From positions 2,294,001 to 2,358,000 of the forward strand of contig NC_005125.1 in the NCBI RefSeq assembly GCF_000011385.1: DNA of 64,000 bases, written 5' to 3'. Every line of letters starts with the position of its first letter. Positions within the stretch are counted from its first letter, which is position 1. This document shows positions 9,292 to 17,879 of this stretch, one piece after another. The stretch comes from Gloeobacter violaceus PCC 7421 (GTDB lineage Bacteria > Cyanobacteriota > Cyanobacteriia > Gloeobacterales > Gloeobacteraceae). Position numbers and translations under genes: made by a program. The notes under the pieces were generated by a model, which worked only from the letters and a program-made list of their open reading frames with translations, was not told the origin of the DNA and searched no databases.

Positions 9292-10214
9292 ACCACCAGC
9301 CTTCCGGCGGCGCCGCCGATCGTGGCGGGTAGCCCCAGAAGCAGCGTGTGGCTCAGCCACACCTGCCACGGGTCGTCGAAGACCAGTCGGTCAAAGAACC
9401 ACAACATTGCAGCAGCGATCGCCAGCGAAACCAGATAAGAAAATACCGTCTCGCTGAGGGGCTGCTGGAATAAACCCTGCTGACGGGCGCGCTTTTTTTG
9501 ATCGGCAAAGTCGGCCTCGAAGACGATTCCATAGGAAATCAAAAGCGAAGCCAGGACGATCAGCAACAGCCAGGGTGGCGAGGTGGCGGCGGCCAGCATC
9601 GAGATCTCGTCGGTCGGGGCGATGTTGAAGGCGATGAACACCGCGCCGATGGCCGTAAAACCGAGATCGGTGAGGGTGCCGTTCAGGGCGTCCTGGGTAC
9701 CGGGGGACTGATTATCCTGGTTGGGAGCTTGACTGGCACTCTCGTCGCTGTCGGTGCGCAGCAGCAAATTGGCCAGTGCGATGCCAATCGTAAACGGGAC
9801 ACTCTCGAAGACGACTTTGCCCAGGGCTTCTCCCAGGGCCGTCTGCGGGGTGATCTCGCGCAGGAGCACCAGCATCAGCAGGGTGCAGATTGCTCCCAGG
9901 GCCATCGCTTCGATGCTGTCGCGCAGGGCGTCCTCGACGCGCACGTCCCTGGTGGAGCGAAAGCCGGCGGTGCGATTGAGCAGGAAGACCACGACAAAGG
10001 TGAGCGCCAAGGCCACCAACAGACGGGGCGGGCCGATCCAGGCGCCGATCCACCAGACTTCCATAGTGTAAAGCAGCGGGATGCCGAACAAAAAACCGCC
10101 GCACGTTCCACGGATAACGTCGCCGAGTTCCCGTTTCCACGCCTGAAGGTTGTCCAATACTGCCGTCAACTCGTGGAGCGCCCCTCTAAAGTAGAGAACA
10201 ACGAGCGCGCCCAT
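9288..10214 (-). CDS. TIGR02587 family integral membrane protein
   Basis: The product has about seven membrane segments and the diagnostic start GDVIRGTCGGFLFGIPLLYTMEVWW in two overlapping motifs (IRGTCGGFLFGIP, LLYTMEVWW). The ATG at 10214 is preferred because an earlier ATG at 10307 would run into the divergent PPK2 gene start (10280) and leave no promoter room; the exact start is uncertain. A soluble loop rich in Asp, Gln and Asn lies about residues 190-210. It is translationally coupled to the TIGR02588 partner. Function unknown. Confidence 0.82.
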   Translation of the reverse strand: MGALVVLYFRGALHELTAVLDNLQAWKRELGDVIRGTCGGFLFGIPLLYTMEVWWIGAWIGPPRLLVALALTFVVVFLLNRTAGFRSTRDVRVEDALRDSIEAMALGAICTLLMLVLLREITPQTALGEALGKVVFESVPFTIGIALANLLLRTDSDESASQAPNQDNQSPGTQDALNGTLTDLGFTAIGAVFIAFNIAPTDEISMLAAATSPPWLLLIVLASLLISYGIVFEADFADQKKRARQQGLFQQPLSETVFSYLVSLAIAAAMLWFFDRLVFDDPWQVWLSHTLLLGLPATIGGAAGRLVV

Positions 10215-10279
10215 CTCTGCCGGAAGAAAGACCCCGAGCAATGGGCCTGATACAATTCCTGTCTTCAAAGGACACGCCC

Positions 10280-11161
10280 ATGAGCCTGCAATCGTTTGTT
10301 GCCCCATTTATCGTGCCCCCGGGCAAAAAGATTTCCCTCGCCAAAGATTACGACCCCGACTACCACGCCGACTACCTGACCAAAGAAGACGCCCAGGAGC
10401 AACTGCGCGAGGGCATCGAACGGCTGGCCAAATTTCAGGACATGCTCTACGCCCAGAACACCTACGCGCTGCTCATCGTGTTGCAGGCGATGGACGCCGC
10501 CGGCAAAGACGGCGTCATCAAGCACGTCATGTCCGGTCTCAATCCCCAGGGCTGCCAGGTGTTCAGCTTCAAAGCGCCCTCCTCTGAGGAACTGGATCAC
10601 GACTATCTGTGGCGCTCGTTCAAGGCCCTGCCGGAGCGGGGGCGCATCGGCATATTTAACCGTTCCTACTACGAAGAGACATTGGTGGTGCGGGTCCACC
10701 CCGAGCTGTTGCAGGCCCAGCAGTTGCCCGCCGCCATGAAGGACAAGCGCATCTGGAAGCGCCGCTTCGAAGAGATCAACACCTTCGAGAAATACCTGGT
10801 CCACAACGGCATCGTCGTGCTGAAGTTCTTCTTGTACGTCTCCAAAGACGAACAGAAAAAACGCTTTCTAGAGCGCATCGACCGCCCCGAAAAAAACTGG
10901 AAATTCTCCCTGGCCGACGCCAACGAGCGCAAGTACTGGGACGACTACATGCAAGCCTACGAAGACCTCTTCAACCACACCAGCACCGAGTGGGCGCCCT
11001 GGCACATCATTCCGGCCGATCGCAAATGGTTTACGCGCCTGGCGGTGGCGGGCACCATCTATTCAAAGCTGGCCGAACTGGATTTGCACTACCCGAGTGT
11101 GAGCGAAGCGCGCAAGCTCGAACTGGCGAAAGTGCGCGAAGTGCTCGAAAACGAGGTCTGA
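10280..11161 (+). CDS. ppk2: PPK2-family polyphosphate kinase (polyphosphate:nucleotide phosphotransferase)
   Basis: PPK2 enzymes move phosphate between inorganic polyphosphate and nucleotides in the cytoplasm. The 293-residue protein fits the single-domain class (TIGR03709 type). It has the Walker A-like motif MDAAGKDG at 71-78 (Lys76), the segment NPQGCQVFSFKAPS, the Walker B region FNRSYYEE at 126-133 and the lid RIDRPEKNWKFS. The start ATG at 10280 has an aaagga site upstream. Whether it makes ATP/GTP from ADP/GDP or acts on AMP cannot be settled by eye. It converges with the SDR gene six bases beyond its stop. Confidence 0.93.
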   Translation: MSLQSFVAPFIVPPGKKISLAKDYDPDYHADYLTKEDAQEQLREGIERLAKFQDMLYAQNTYALLIVLQAMDAAGKDGVIKHVMSGLNPQGCQVFSFKAPSSEELDHDYLWRSFKALPERGRIGIFNRSYYEETLVVRVHPELLQAQQLPAAMKDKRIWKRRFEEINTFEKYLVHNGIVVLKFFLYVSKDEQKKRFLERIDRPEKNWKFSLADANERKYWDDYMQAYEDLFNHTSTEWAPWHIIPADRKWFTRLAVAGTIYSKLAELDLHYPSVSEARKLELAKVREVLENEV

Positions 11162-11167
11162 TCTGCT

Positions 11168-11908
11168 TCAGCTTTGCCGGTGGACGAGCGCGGCGCGCGC
11201 CTGGGCGAGCGGTTTGATGACGATCTGATCGATATTGACGTGGGGCGGCAGGCTCACCACCCAGCGCACCGCCTCGGCGATATCCGCCGCCGTCAAGGGC
11301 TGCATGCCGACGTAAACCGCCCCGGCCCGCTCGGCGTCCCCCGCGAAGCGCACCAGGCTAAATTCGGTCTCCACCAGCCCCGGATCGATCTCGCTCACCC
11401 GAATCGGTTTACCCACCCACTCCAGGCGCATCGTGTCGTTGATGGCGCGCACGGCGTGCTTGACGGCGGTGTAACCGCCGCCTCCCACGTAAGTTTCCAG
11501 GCCCGCGATGCTGCCGATATTGACCACATGGGCGGAACCGGAGGCTTCAAGGCGGCCGAAAAGCGCTTTGCTCACCCGCACCAGCCCGAGCACATTTGTC
11601 TGGTACATCGCAAGCCACCGCTGCTCGTCCATCTCGACGATGCGGTCGAGCCCCAGCGCCCCCCCGGCGTTGTTGACCAGCACATGCACCCGATCGGGCA
11701 GGTGGGCGGCGAAGGCATCGACACTCGCCGGGTCGGTGACATCGAGGGCCAGGGGAATACAGCCCGCCTCCCGCGCCAAAGCTTCCAGCCGCTCGACGCG
11801 CCGGGCACCGCCGTAGACCGAAAAACCCTCGCCCGCCAACACCCGGGCGGTCGCTGCACCGATGCCCGCCGACGCCCCCGTCACCACCGCCACCCGTTTG
11901 ACCCCCAT
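11168..11908 (-). CDS. SDR family NAD(P)-dependent oxidoreductase
   Basis: A classical short-chain dehydrogenase of 246 residues. The cofactor loop TGASAGIG (10-17), NNAG (78-81), and the catalytic Ser132, Tyr145 and Lys149 (YTAVK) are all present. Similarity to YdfG-like serine/3-hydroxy acid dehydrogenases is suggested by the VNNAGGALGLD and EIDPGLVETEFS segments. Substrate unknown. The gene lies alone between PPK2 (convergent) and the peroxiredoxin (divergent). Confidence 0.9.
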   Translation of the reverse strand: MGVKRVAVVTGASAGIGAATARVLAGEGFSVYGGARRVERLEALAREAGCIPLALDVTDPASVDAFAAHLPDRVHVLVNNAGGALGLDRIVEMDEQRWLAMYQTNVLGLVRVSKALFGRLEASGSAHVVNIGSIAGLETYVGGGGYTAVKHAVRAINDTMRLEWVGKPIRVSEIDPGLVETEFSLVRFAGDAERAGAVYVGMQPLTAADIAEAVRWVVSLPPHVNIDQIVIKPLAQARAALVHRQS

Positions 11909-12019
11909 GACGCTCTCCTGTAAATAGTGCAGCGATATAGTCGTATCCCGCCGGGAGTACCGGTGTTTTATGCTACAGTGTAGGCCGTCATTGCATGCAT
12001 CATAAGAGGAAGCGCAGAC

Positions 12020-12658
12020 ATGGCCCTTCGATTAGGTGACAAGGTACCGGACTTCACCCAGGAGTCCACCGAAGGCCCGATCCAGTTCTACGATTGGGCA
12101 GGGGACAGTTGGGTGGTCCTTTTTTCTCATCCAAAAGATTTCACGCCCGTGTGCACCACCGAACTCGGTGAGGTAGCCAAGCTCAAGCCCGAATTCGCCA
12201 AACGCAACGTCAAGGTGATTGCCCTGAGCGTCGACGATGTCGATTCCCACAAAGGCTGGGCTCAGGACATCGAGGAGACCCAGGGGGCGGCCTTGAATTT
12301 TCCGGTGCTCGCCGACGCCGATCGCAAGGTGAGCGACCTCTACGACATGATCCACCCCAGCGCCAACGACACCCTGACGGTGCGCTCGGTGTTCGTGATC
12401 GATCCCAACCAGAAACTGCGCCTGACGCTCACCTATCCGGCAAGCACCGGCCGCAACTTCGACGAACTGCTGCGGGTGATCGACTCGCTGCAACTGACCG
12501 ACAACTACTCGGTGGCCACCCCGGCCAACTGGCAGGACGGCGAGGACTGTGTGATCGTTCCGTCGCTCAAAGACGAAGCAGTGCTCAAGGAGAAGTTCCC
12601 CAAGGGCTACACCGTCGTCAAGCCCTACCTGCGCATGACCCCGCAGCCGAATAAGTAG
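12020..12658 (+). CDS. 1-Cys peroxiredoxin (Prx6 type)
   Basis: It reduces hydrogen peroxide and organic peroxides in the cytoplasm. The peroxidatic Cys45 sits in DFTPVCTTELG. The length of 212 residues and the C-terminal dimerisation part (VATPANWQDGEDC) are typical of Prx6-type enzymes; no resolving Cys is seen at the 2-Cys position. The ATG at 12020 follows an agaggaag ribosome-binding site. A strong terminator follows, so it is probably monocistronic. A weak -10-like tatgct is present at 11969-11974. Confidence 0.93.
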   Translation: MALRLGDKVPDFTQESTEGPIQFYDWAGDSWVVLFSHPKDFTPVCTTELGEVAKLKPEFAKRNVKVIALSVDDVDSHKGWAQDIEETQGAALNFPVLADADRKVSDLYDMIHPSANDTLTVRSVFVIDPNQKLRLTLTYPASTGRNFDELLRVIDSLQLTDNYSVATPANWQDGEDCVIVPSLKDEAVLKEKFPKGYTVVKPYLRMTPQPNK

Positions 12659-12678
12659 ACCCCCGTGACCTGCAGGCG

Positions 12679-12713
12679 ATGGGGCAGACGGCATCCGTCT
12701 GCCCCATTGTTTT
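12679..12713 (+). terminator. Intrinsic terminator after the peroxiredoxin gene
   Basis: A 13-bp perfect stem (atggggcagacgg with ccgtctgccccat) closes on a three-base loop and is followed by tgtttta. It starts 21 bp after the stop. Confidence 0.88.
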
Positions 12714-13045
12714 AGATTGCAACGACGAGGCTGAGTAATCAGAGCGCCAAACGCAAGGAAAATATAACAAAAGATAATCAAATGAATAACAAATCATAGA
12801 ATCCACTTACCAATAAACGGTGATAAGCTTTGTGGTGTCGGCAACAGGGATAGCCAACCGGCGCGGAGCATGGACCAACTGGGCGCTTGAAGGCGGTTTG
12901 GAGCATCGTTCGACAGACCGCCCGAGAGAAGTCCCGTCCGCGCGCCGGGTTCATCCAGTACTGAAAGCTGGCATTCACGCGCAGTTCATGCAGGTCGCGG
13001 GATCTGCAGCGGTTTTGCGCATCTTTTGCATTGCAGGAGGTCCAC
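12714..13045 (+). promoter_or_regulatory. rbcL leader and promoter region
   Basis: About 330 bp without a credible gene lie before rbcL. An AT-rich patch (about 12755-12830) contains a tataac hexamer (12763-12768) and an imperfect dyad ctta…taag with 14 bases between (12806-12827). Such dyads resemble LysR-type (CbbR) sites, but the match is weak. A ribosome-binding site aggagg at 13035-13040 precedes the GTG start by five bases. The 200 bp between patch and gene hold nothing I can name, so a long 5' leader is likely. Confidence 0.45.
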
Positions 13046-14470
13046 GTGTCCTATACGAAGACGCAAGCCAAAGCGGGTTATCAAGCAGGGGTCAAGGACT
13101 ATCGCCTGACCTACTACACCCCGGACTACACGCCCAAGGACACCGATGTCCTGGCGGCGTTCCGCGTCACCCCGCAGCCGGGGGTACCGATCGAGGAAGC
13201 GGGCGCCGCCGTGGCCGCCGAATCTTCCACCGGTACCTGGACGACGGTCTGGACCGACGGCCTCACCGAACTGGACCGCTACAAGGGCCGCTGCTACGAT
13301 ATCGAGCCGGTGCCGGGCGAAGATAACCAGTGGATCTGCTATATCGCCTACCCGCTCGACCTGTTCGAAGAAGGTTCGGTCACCAACGTGCTTACCTCGC
13401 TGGTGGGCAACGTCTTCGGCTTCAAGGCGCTGCGCGCTTTGCGCCTGGAGGACATCCGCTTTCCCATCGCCCTGGTGAAGACTTACCAGGGGCCGCCCCA
13501 CGGCATCGTCGTCGAGCGCGACAAAATCAACAAGTACGGCCGTCCGCTCTTGGGCTGCACGATCAAGCCCAAATTGGGCCTTTCTGCCAAGAACTACGGC
13601 CGCGCCGTCTACGAGTGCCTGCGCGGCGGTCTGGACTTTACCAAAGACGACGAAAACATCAATTCGCAGCCCTTCATGCGCTGGCGCGACCGCTTCTTGT
13701 TCGTGCAGGACGCCATCGTCAAGTCCCAGGCGGAGACCGGTGAAATCAAGGGCCACTACCTCAACTGCACCGCCGGCACCTGTGAGGAGATGATGGAGCG
13801 CGCCGAGTTCGCCAAGGAACTCAAGACGCCCATCATCATGCACGACTATCTGACCGGGGGGTTCACCGCCAACACGACCCTGGCCAAGTGGTGCCGCCGC
13901 AACGGCATTCTGCTGCACATCCACCGGGCGATGCACGCCGTCATCGACCGCCAGAAGAACCACGGCATCCACTTCCGGGTGCTCGCCAAGTGCCTGCGCC
14001 TGTCGGGCGGCGACCACATTCACACCGGCACGGTGGTGGGCAAGCTCGAAGGTGAGCGCGCCTCGACGATGGGCTTTGTCGATTTGCTGCGCGAGGAGCA
14101 CGTCGAGCGCGATCTTTCGCGCGGCATCTACTTCACCCAGGACTGGGCCTCGATGCCGGGGGTGATGGCGGTCGCCTCGGGCGGCATCCACGTCTGGCAC
14201 ATGCCGGCCTTGCTCGACATCTTCGGCGACGACGCCGTGCTGCAGTTCGGCGGCGGCACCCTGGGTCACCCCTGGGGCAACGCGCCGGGGGCCACGGCCA
14301 ACCGCGTCGCCCTCGAAGCCTGCGTCAAGGCCCGCAACGAAGGCCGTGACCTGATGCGCGAAGCGGGCGACATCATCCGCGAAGCGGCGCGCTGGAGCCC
14401 CGAGTTGGCGGCGGCCTGCGAGCTGTGGAAGGAAATCAAGTTCGAGTACGAGGCGGTCGACAAACTCTAG
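13046..14470 (+). CDS. rbcL: RuBisCO large subunit, form IB
   Basis: Fixes CO2 onto ribulose-1,5-bisphosphate as part of the L8S8 enzyme. The 474-residue product starts at GTG 13046 behind a strong aggagg site ([20 protein letters not shown]). Visible are the catalytic TIKPKLGL (Lys174), the carbamylated Lys200 in [10 protein letters not shown], the HIHRAMHAV and [16 protein letters not shown] segments, and the C-terminal [16 protein letters not shown]. The sequence is the cyanobacterial/green form. It heads rbcL-rbcX-rbcS, with 29 bp to rbcX. Confidence 0.98.
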   Translation: MSYTKTQAKAGYQAGVKDYRLTYYTPDYTPKDTDVLAAFRVTPQPGVPIEEAGAAVAAESSTGTWTTVWTDGLTELDRYKGRCYDIEPVPGEDNQWICYIAYPLDLFEEGSVTNVLTSLVGNVFGFKALRALRLEDIRFPIALVKTYQGPPHGIVVERDKINKYGRPLLGCTIKPKLGLSAKNYGRAVYECLRGGLDFTKDDENINSQPFMRWRDRFLFVQDAIVKSQAETGEIKGHYLNCTAGTCEEMMERAEFAKELKTPIIMHDYLTGGFTANTTLAKWCRRNGILLHIHRAMHAVIDRQKNHGIHFRVLAKCLRLSGGDHIHTGTVVGKLEGERASTMGFVDLLREEHVERDLSRGIYFTQDWASMPGVMAVASGGIHVWHMPALLDIFGDDAVLQFGGGTLGHPWGNAPGATANRVALEACVKARNEGRDLMREAGDIIREAARWSPELAAACELWKEIKFEYEAVDKL

Positions 14471-14499
14471 GGCGCCCCTGCGACACCCGGACGCGTCCT

Positions 14500-14877
14500 A
14501 TGGATCTCAAGGCGATCACCAAGGCCACGGCAAAAGTGCTGGTAAGCTACCTCACCTACCAGGCCGTCCGGGTGGTTCTCGACCAGTTGCGCGAGACCGA
14601 CCCCCAGCGGGCCATCTGGTTCAACCAGTTCTCCACAGCCAAGACGCTGCAGGACGGCGAAGCCTACCTGCGCGAACTGGTCGCTGTCGATCCGGCTCTG
14701 GCCATGCGGGTGATGACCGTGCGCGAGCACCTCGCCGAGCAGGTGGCCGACTTTCTGCCCGAACTGGTCAGAACCGGCGTGCAGCAGTCGAACATGGATC
14801 ACCGCCGCCAGTACATCGAGCGCACCTTGCAGCTGGAGTCTCCCGCCGAATCCGAGGCGGAAACACCCAACGATTGA
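14500..14877 (+). CDS. rbcX: RuBisCO assembly chaperone RbcX
   Basis: RbcX binds the C-terminal peptide of RbcL (EIKFEYE type) and stabilises the large-subunit antiparallel dimers during L8 assembly. The product is 125 residues, mainly helical, with the typical [20 protein letters not shown] and YLREL segments. I chose the ATG at 14500, the first residue of the conserved domain (MDLKAITK). The position between rbcL and rbcS is the classical cyanobacterial order. The C-terminal tail is acidic ([13 protein letters not shown]). Confidence 0.96.
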   Translation: MDLKAITKATAKVLVSYLTYQAVRVVLDQLRETDPQRAIWFNQFSTAKTLQDGEAYLRELVAVDPALAMRVMTVREHLAEQVADFLPELVRTGVQQSNMDHRRQYIERTLQLESPAESEAETPND

Positions 14878-14899
14878 CCCATTTACGGAGTCCCATCCC

Positions 14900-15220
14900 A
14901 TGCAAACGCTGCCCAAGAAGAAGTTCTACGAGACGATGTCCTATCTGCCGCCGCTCACCGACGCGGAGATAGCCAAGCAAATCCAGTACATGCTCGACAA
15001 AGGCTATATCCCCTGCGTCGAATTCAACGAGACCAGCGAGCCCACGATGGTCTACTGGACGATGTGGAAACTGCCGCTGTTTTCGGTACGCTCTCCCCAG
15101 GAAGTGCTCAGCGAAGTGAACGCCTGCCGCTCGTCCTACCCCGGCTGCTTTATCCGGGTGATCGGCTTCGACAATATCCGCCAGTGCCAGACGATGAGCT
15201 TCATCGTCTACAAGCCCTAG
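14900..15220 (+). CDS. rbcS: RuBisCO small subunit
   Basis: The 106-residue product has the typical start ([19 protein letters not shown]-like), a short betaA-betaB loop as in prokaryotic form I enzymes, YWTMWKLP, and the terminal segment [21 protein letters not shown] in overlapping motifs. It lies 22 bp after rbcX with an acggag ribosome-binding site. It is followed by a terminator-like hairpin before raf1. Confidence 0.97.
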   Translation: MQTLPKKKFYETMSYLPPLTDAEIAKQIQYMLDKGYIPCVEFNETSEPTMVYWTMWKLPLFSVRSPQEVLSEVNACRSSYPGCFIRVIGFDNIRQCQTMSFIVYKP

Positions 15221-15239
15221 GTCCGAGCCCGATGCCTGC

Positions 15240-15280
15240 GCCCGCCGCCACCCACACCGGTCGCGGCGGGCTGCTATTTT
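15240..15280 (+). terminator. Terminator-like hairpin between rbcS and raf1
   Basis: A perfect 9-bp GC stem (gcccgccgc/gcggcgggc) with a 14-base loop is followed by tgctatttt. It starts 20 bp after rbcS and ends 21 bp before the raf1 start, so it may set the ratio of RuBisCO to Raf1 by partial read-through. Confidence 0.7.
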
Positions 15281-15301
15281 GTCCGCTACCGTGTATTGGT
15301 A

Positions 15302-16369
15302 ATGAGTGAATTTTCCAAGTCCGAACCGACCGCTACCGCAATCGACATTGCCGCAGCCCTTGAACAACTGCGGCGCAAGGAAGGCGACTGGGTGGAGTGG
15401 GGGCAGATCCTCCAGCAACTGCACGCGGCCAACCAAGATCCGCAAAGCATCTTCGAAGCCACCGGCTTCGAGCCGAGCCGCCAGAACCTCTTTGTCGTGG
15501 GTGCCCAGGTCTGGGCGGGCCTGCAGAGCGTCGGGACACCCGAGGAAGTGCTTTCCCACTTTCGCCGCGAAGGCAGCAATGTGCTTTACGAGTTGCGGGT
15601 GCTGGGCCGCCAGGAGCGCCAGGCGGCGGCGGAACTGGCCCTGGCGCGCAAGCTCGACCCGGATGGAGCGCGGGAGGTGGCCAAGGCGATCAAAGACCTT
15701 GCCCACACCGGCCCCTTGCCCGAGGGGTTTACCCGCCACCCCGGCGATGCGGTGGCCTGCCGCTGCTGGCAACTCGCCCGCCAGACCACCGACCTGCGCG
15801 AGCGCACGCAACTGATCGCCAAGGGCCTTGCCTTCGCCCACAGCGAAACCGCCCGCGTTCAAATCGAAAAACTACTGATCGACTTTACTGCTCCCAAAGT
15901 TCCGCCTGCTCCCCGTTTGCCCTTTTACCGGCTCGACAACAGCGAGGAGATGCCGCGCATCTTGCCGCTGGCGAGTGGGTTGCCCCTGGGGGAAGCCGAT
16001 TTCAAAGCCCTGCCCTGGCCTGAAGAGGTTGGACCCTTTCGCGCGGTGACGGGCGAAGGCGGCTGGGTAGCTATGCCCGGCTATCAGATTATCCGCAGCG
16101 CCGAGGCACCGATCGCGATCGCCACCACCACCGACCAACTGCCCGGGGGCGACACCACGGAGCCGGTGCTGGTGGTGGTCGACCGTGAAGCGCGCGCGTG
16201 GCGCGACGACAGCTACTTTTTGGTGACGGGCGAACCGGGCCAGTTACGGTTGGCCTGGTTCGGCGAGGCCCCCGAGGTGCCGCTGTTCGGACAAGTGATC
16301 GTCGTGCTCAGACCCAAGCGCATCCTGGATGAAGAATTTACCAAAGATCCGTGGCAGCTGGACGAGTAG
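15302..16369 (+). CDS. raf1: RuBisCO accumulation factor 1
   Basis: Raf1 is a dimeric assembly chaperone that clamps RbcL dimers and hands them on to form L8. The product of 355 residues has the expected alpha-helical N-domain (…LRRKEGDWVEWGQILQQLH…, …PQSIFEATGFEP) and the beta-sheet C-domain with PRLPFYRLDNSEEMPRI and WVAMPGYQ. The ATG at 15302 is chosen over a TTG two codons earlier. It directly follows rbcS, whereas in most cyanobacteria I know of raf1 lies elsewhere. Confidence 0.93.
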   Translation: MSEFSKSEPTATAIDIAAALEQLRRKEGDWVEWGQILQQLHAANQDPQSIFEATGFEPSRQNLFVVGAQVWAGLQSVGTPEEVLSHFRREGSNVLYELRVLGRQERQAAAELALARKLDPDGAREVAKAIKDLAHTGPLPEGFTRHPGDAVACRCWQLARQTTDLRERTQLIAKGLAFAHSETARVQIEKLLIDFTAPKVPPAPRLPFYRLDNSEEMPRILPLASGLPLGEADFKALPWPEEVGPFRAVTGEGGWVAMPGYQIIRSAEAPIAIATTTDQLPGGDTTEPVLVVVDREARAWRDDSYFLVTGEPGQLRLAWFGEAPEVPLFGQVIVVLRPKRILDEEFTKDPWQLDE

Positions 16370-16434
16370 TACAAAAAACCGCGGCTTCGCTCAAATATCA
16401 GGCAATCTGCTCATGCGGCGCTGGTACACGCATT

Positions 16435-16782
16435 TCATTTTTCTCGTGCAGGTCGATTGACCCGGATCAACACCCCTTCGGTATTAGCCACAGCAGAAAC
16501 AGCTTCATCAATTCGAGTGGCCAGATTTTCCCAGTTTCTGTCGTCCGTGCACACGACCATTCCAGAATGATCCGGGTGTTGACTGTGCAGCTGGATAAAA
16601 TCGCGACGATTCAAGGTCAAAAGGATTCGGCCGGTTGTAATCGCAAAGGCGAGCACTTCCGTATCTGGCACCTTTTGATTGGCCATCCCTGCTTCTTGAA
16701 CTGTGAGCACGTCGTGTCCGAGGGAGCGCAGATGGAATGTCGCCTGAAAAGGAAATTGTTCATCGGTGAAGAAGCGAGCCAC
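16435..16782 (-). CDS. DUF5615 family PIN-like protein (probable toxin)
   Basis: A 115-residue protein whose N-terminus (ARFFTDEQFP) and central NRRDFIQLH match DUF5615, a PIN-domain-like group paired with DUF433 antitoxins. Conserved acidic residues at Asp7/Glu8 and Asp61 could form a nuclease site. It starts with GTG at 16782, two bases after the stop of the DUF433 gene, so the two are one transcription unit with antitoxin first. RNase activity has not been shown here. Confidence 0.8.
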   Translation of the reverse strand: MARFFTDEQFPFQATFHLRSLGHDVLTVQEAGMANQKVPDTEVLAFAITTGRILLTLNRRDFIQLHSQHPDHSGMVVCTDDRNWENLATRIDEAVSAVANTEGVLIRVNRPAREK

Positions 16783-16784
16783 CT

Positions 16785-17111
16785 TCAGGCAGCTTCGTGT
16801 TCGCGCAAGGCGCGCTCGATTTGATCGGGATAGGCCTCGGCATAGGCCCAGGCGTTGACAAGATCGGCCGCGGTAAGGGACGGGTAATTCGTGAGCAGCT
16901 CAGCGTCGCTCACCCCCTGACGACGAAAGCTCTCGAGCAGCCACACAGGGATACGTGTGCGCCCAATACAGGCGTCTCCTCCCATCACCTCGGGAGTTTG
17001 CTCAACACCCAGACCGGTACTTGTCAAACCGAGGGTGAGCGTTTGAACGGCTTGGGCTTTCTGCGCCGGGGTAAGGGCAGAGAGCAAATAAGCCATCTCC
17101 TCGGAGGTCAT
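16785..17111 (-). CDS. DUF433 domain protein (probable antitoxin)
   Basis: The 108-residue product has a helical N-terminal stretch (MTSEEMAYLLSALTPAQKAQAVQ) in two parts and a DUF433 winged-helix-like domain (ACIGRTRIPVWLLESFRRQG…YPSLTAADLVNAWAYAE). The ATG at 17111 is chosen because an aaggagt ribosome-binding site lies five bases upstream; a TTG at 17144 is not supported. DUF433 proteins are DNA-binding partners of DUF5615 proteins, so autoregulation is likely. Confidence 0.8.
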   Translation of the reverse strand: MTSEEMAYLLSALTPAQKAQAVQTLTLGLTSTGLGVEQTPEVMGGDACIGRTRIPVWLLESFRRQGVSDAELLTNYPSLTAADLVNAWAYAEAYPDQIERALREHEAA

Positions 17112-17184
17112 AGACCACTCCTTCGCACGACTTACTGCTTCCAATTAAAGTCGAACGTTGGGTCGATCGGCTCACATCAGCACG

Positions 17185-17216
17185 AAAAACCGGGTCGGGC
17201 TAATAGCCCGACCCGG
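17185..17216 (-). terminator. Intrinsic terminator for the ctaCDE operon
   Basis: On the minus strand an 11-bp perfect stem ccgggtcgggc/gcccgacccgg with a five-base loop is followed by five T. It lies 20 bp beyond the ctaE stop. Confidence 0.9.
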
Positions 17217-17235
17217 CAATGACGACAAACGCCAC

Positions 17236-17862
17236 CTAAATGATGTACAGCAGCGCGAACAAGAATATCCAGACCACATCCACGAAGTGCCAGTACAGCG
17301 AACTGGCGCCGACGCCGAAGTGGCTGGCGGGCGTGTAGTGGTTGGTCTTGAACGAACGGAAGAAGACCACCGCCTGCAACAATAGACCGATGATCACGTG
17401 CATGCCGTGGAAGCCGGTGAGCACGTAGAATGTCCCGCCGAACAGACCGTCTTTGAGGCCGAATTCGAGGTGCATCCATTCGTAGGCCTGGCCCGCCACG
17501 AAGACGGTGCCCATCGCCGTGGTGAGCAGCCAGAAAAGCCGAAACTGCCCCATGTCGCCATGCTTGAGGGCGCGCTCGGCGAGCATGATCACCCCAGAAC
17601 TGGCTACCAGGATGACTGTGAAGATGGCAGGCAGAATCTTCTCCAATTCGGGGGTGCCCGCCGGGGGCCAGGCCGGGGCGGCGGCCCGGTAGGTGAGGTA
17701 GGCCACGAACAGACCCACGAAGAGCATCCCCTCCGAGATCAAAAACAGGGTGAAACCGAGCATGCGCAGGTCGGGGTGCTCGCCGTGGCCGTGGCCGTGG
17801 CCGTCGCTATGGCCGATTGCCTGGGACATCGCCGCGTCGTTGGAACTGATCGGTGATTGCAT
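17236..17862 (-). CDS. ctaE: Cytochrome c oxidase subunit III
   Basis: The 208-residue subunit III has five membrane segments, as expected for the short cyanobacterial form. Typical motifs are SEGMLFVGLFVAYLTYR, GTFYVLTGFHGMHV and YWHFVDVVWIFLFALLYI. The ATG at 17862 is chosen; a second ATG 11 codons on is possible. The N-terminus is unusually His-rich (GHSDGHGHGHGEH), encoded by a six-base tandem repeat at 17783-17804. It follows ctaD after 17 bp. Confidence 0.95.
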   Translation of the reverse strand: MQSPISSNDAAMSQAIGHSDGHGHGHGEHPDLRMLGFTLFLISEGMLFVGLFVAYLTYRAAAPAWPPAGTPELEKILPAIFTVILVASSGVIMLAERALKHGDMGQFRLFWLLTTAMGTVFVAGQAYEWMHLEFGLKDGLFGGTFYVLTGFHGMHVIIGLLLQAVVFFRSFKTNHYTPASHFGVGASSLYWHFVDVVWIFLFALLYII

Positions 17863-17879
17863 CGTGTCTATCCGGAGTG

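Noticed and set aside
12806-12827. A CbbR (LysR-type) operator upstream of rbcL
   Set aside because: The dyad is imperfect and its spacing unusual. It is recorded only as part of the leader and not claimed as a binding site.
12986-14269. A 427-codon open frame antisense to rbcL
   Set aside because: High third-position GC in rbcL keeps the opposite strand free of stops. The product is His/Asp/Val-rich without any domain.
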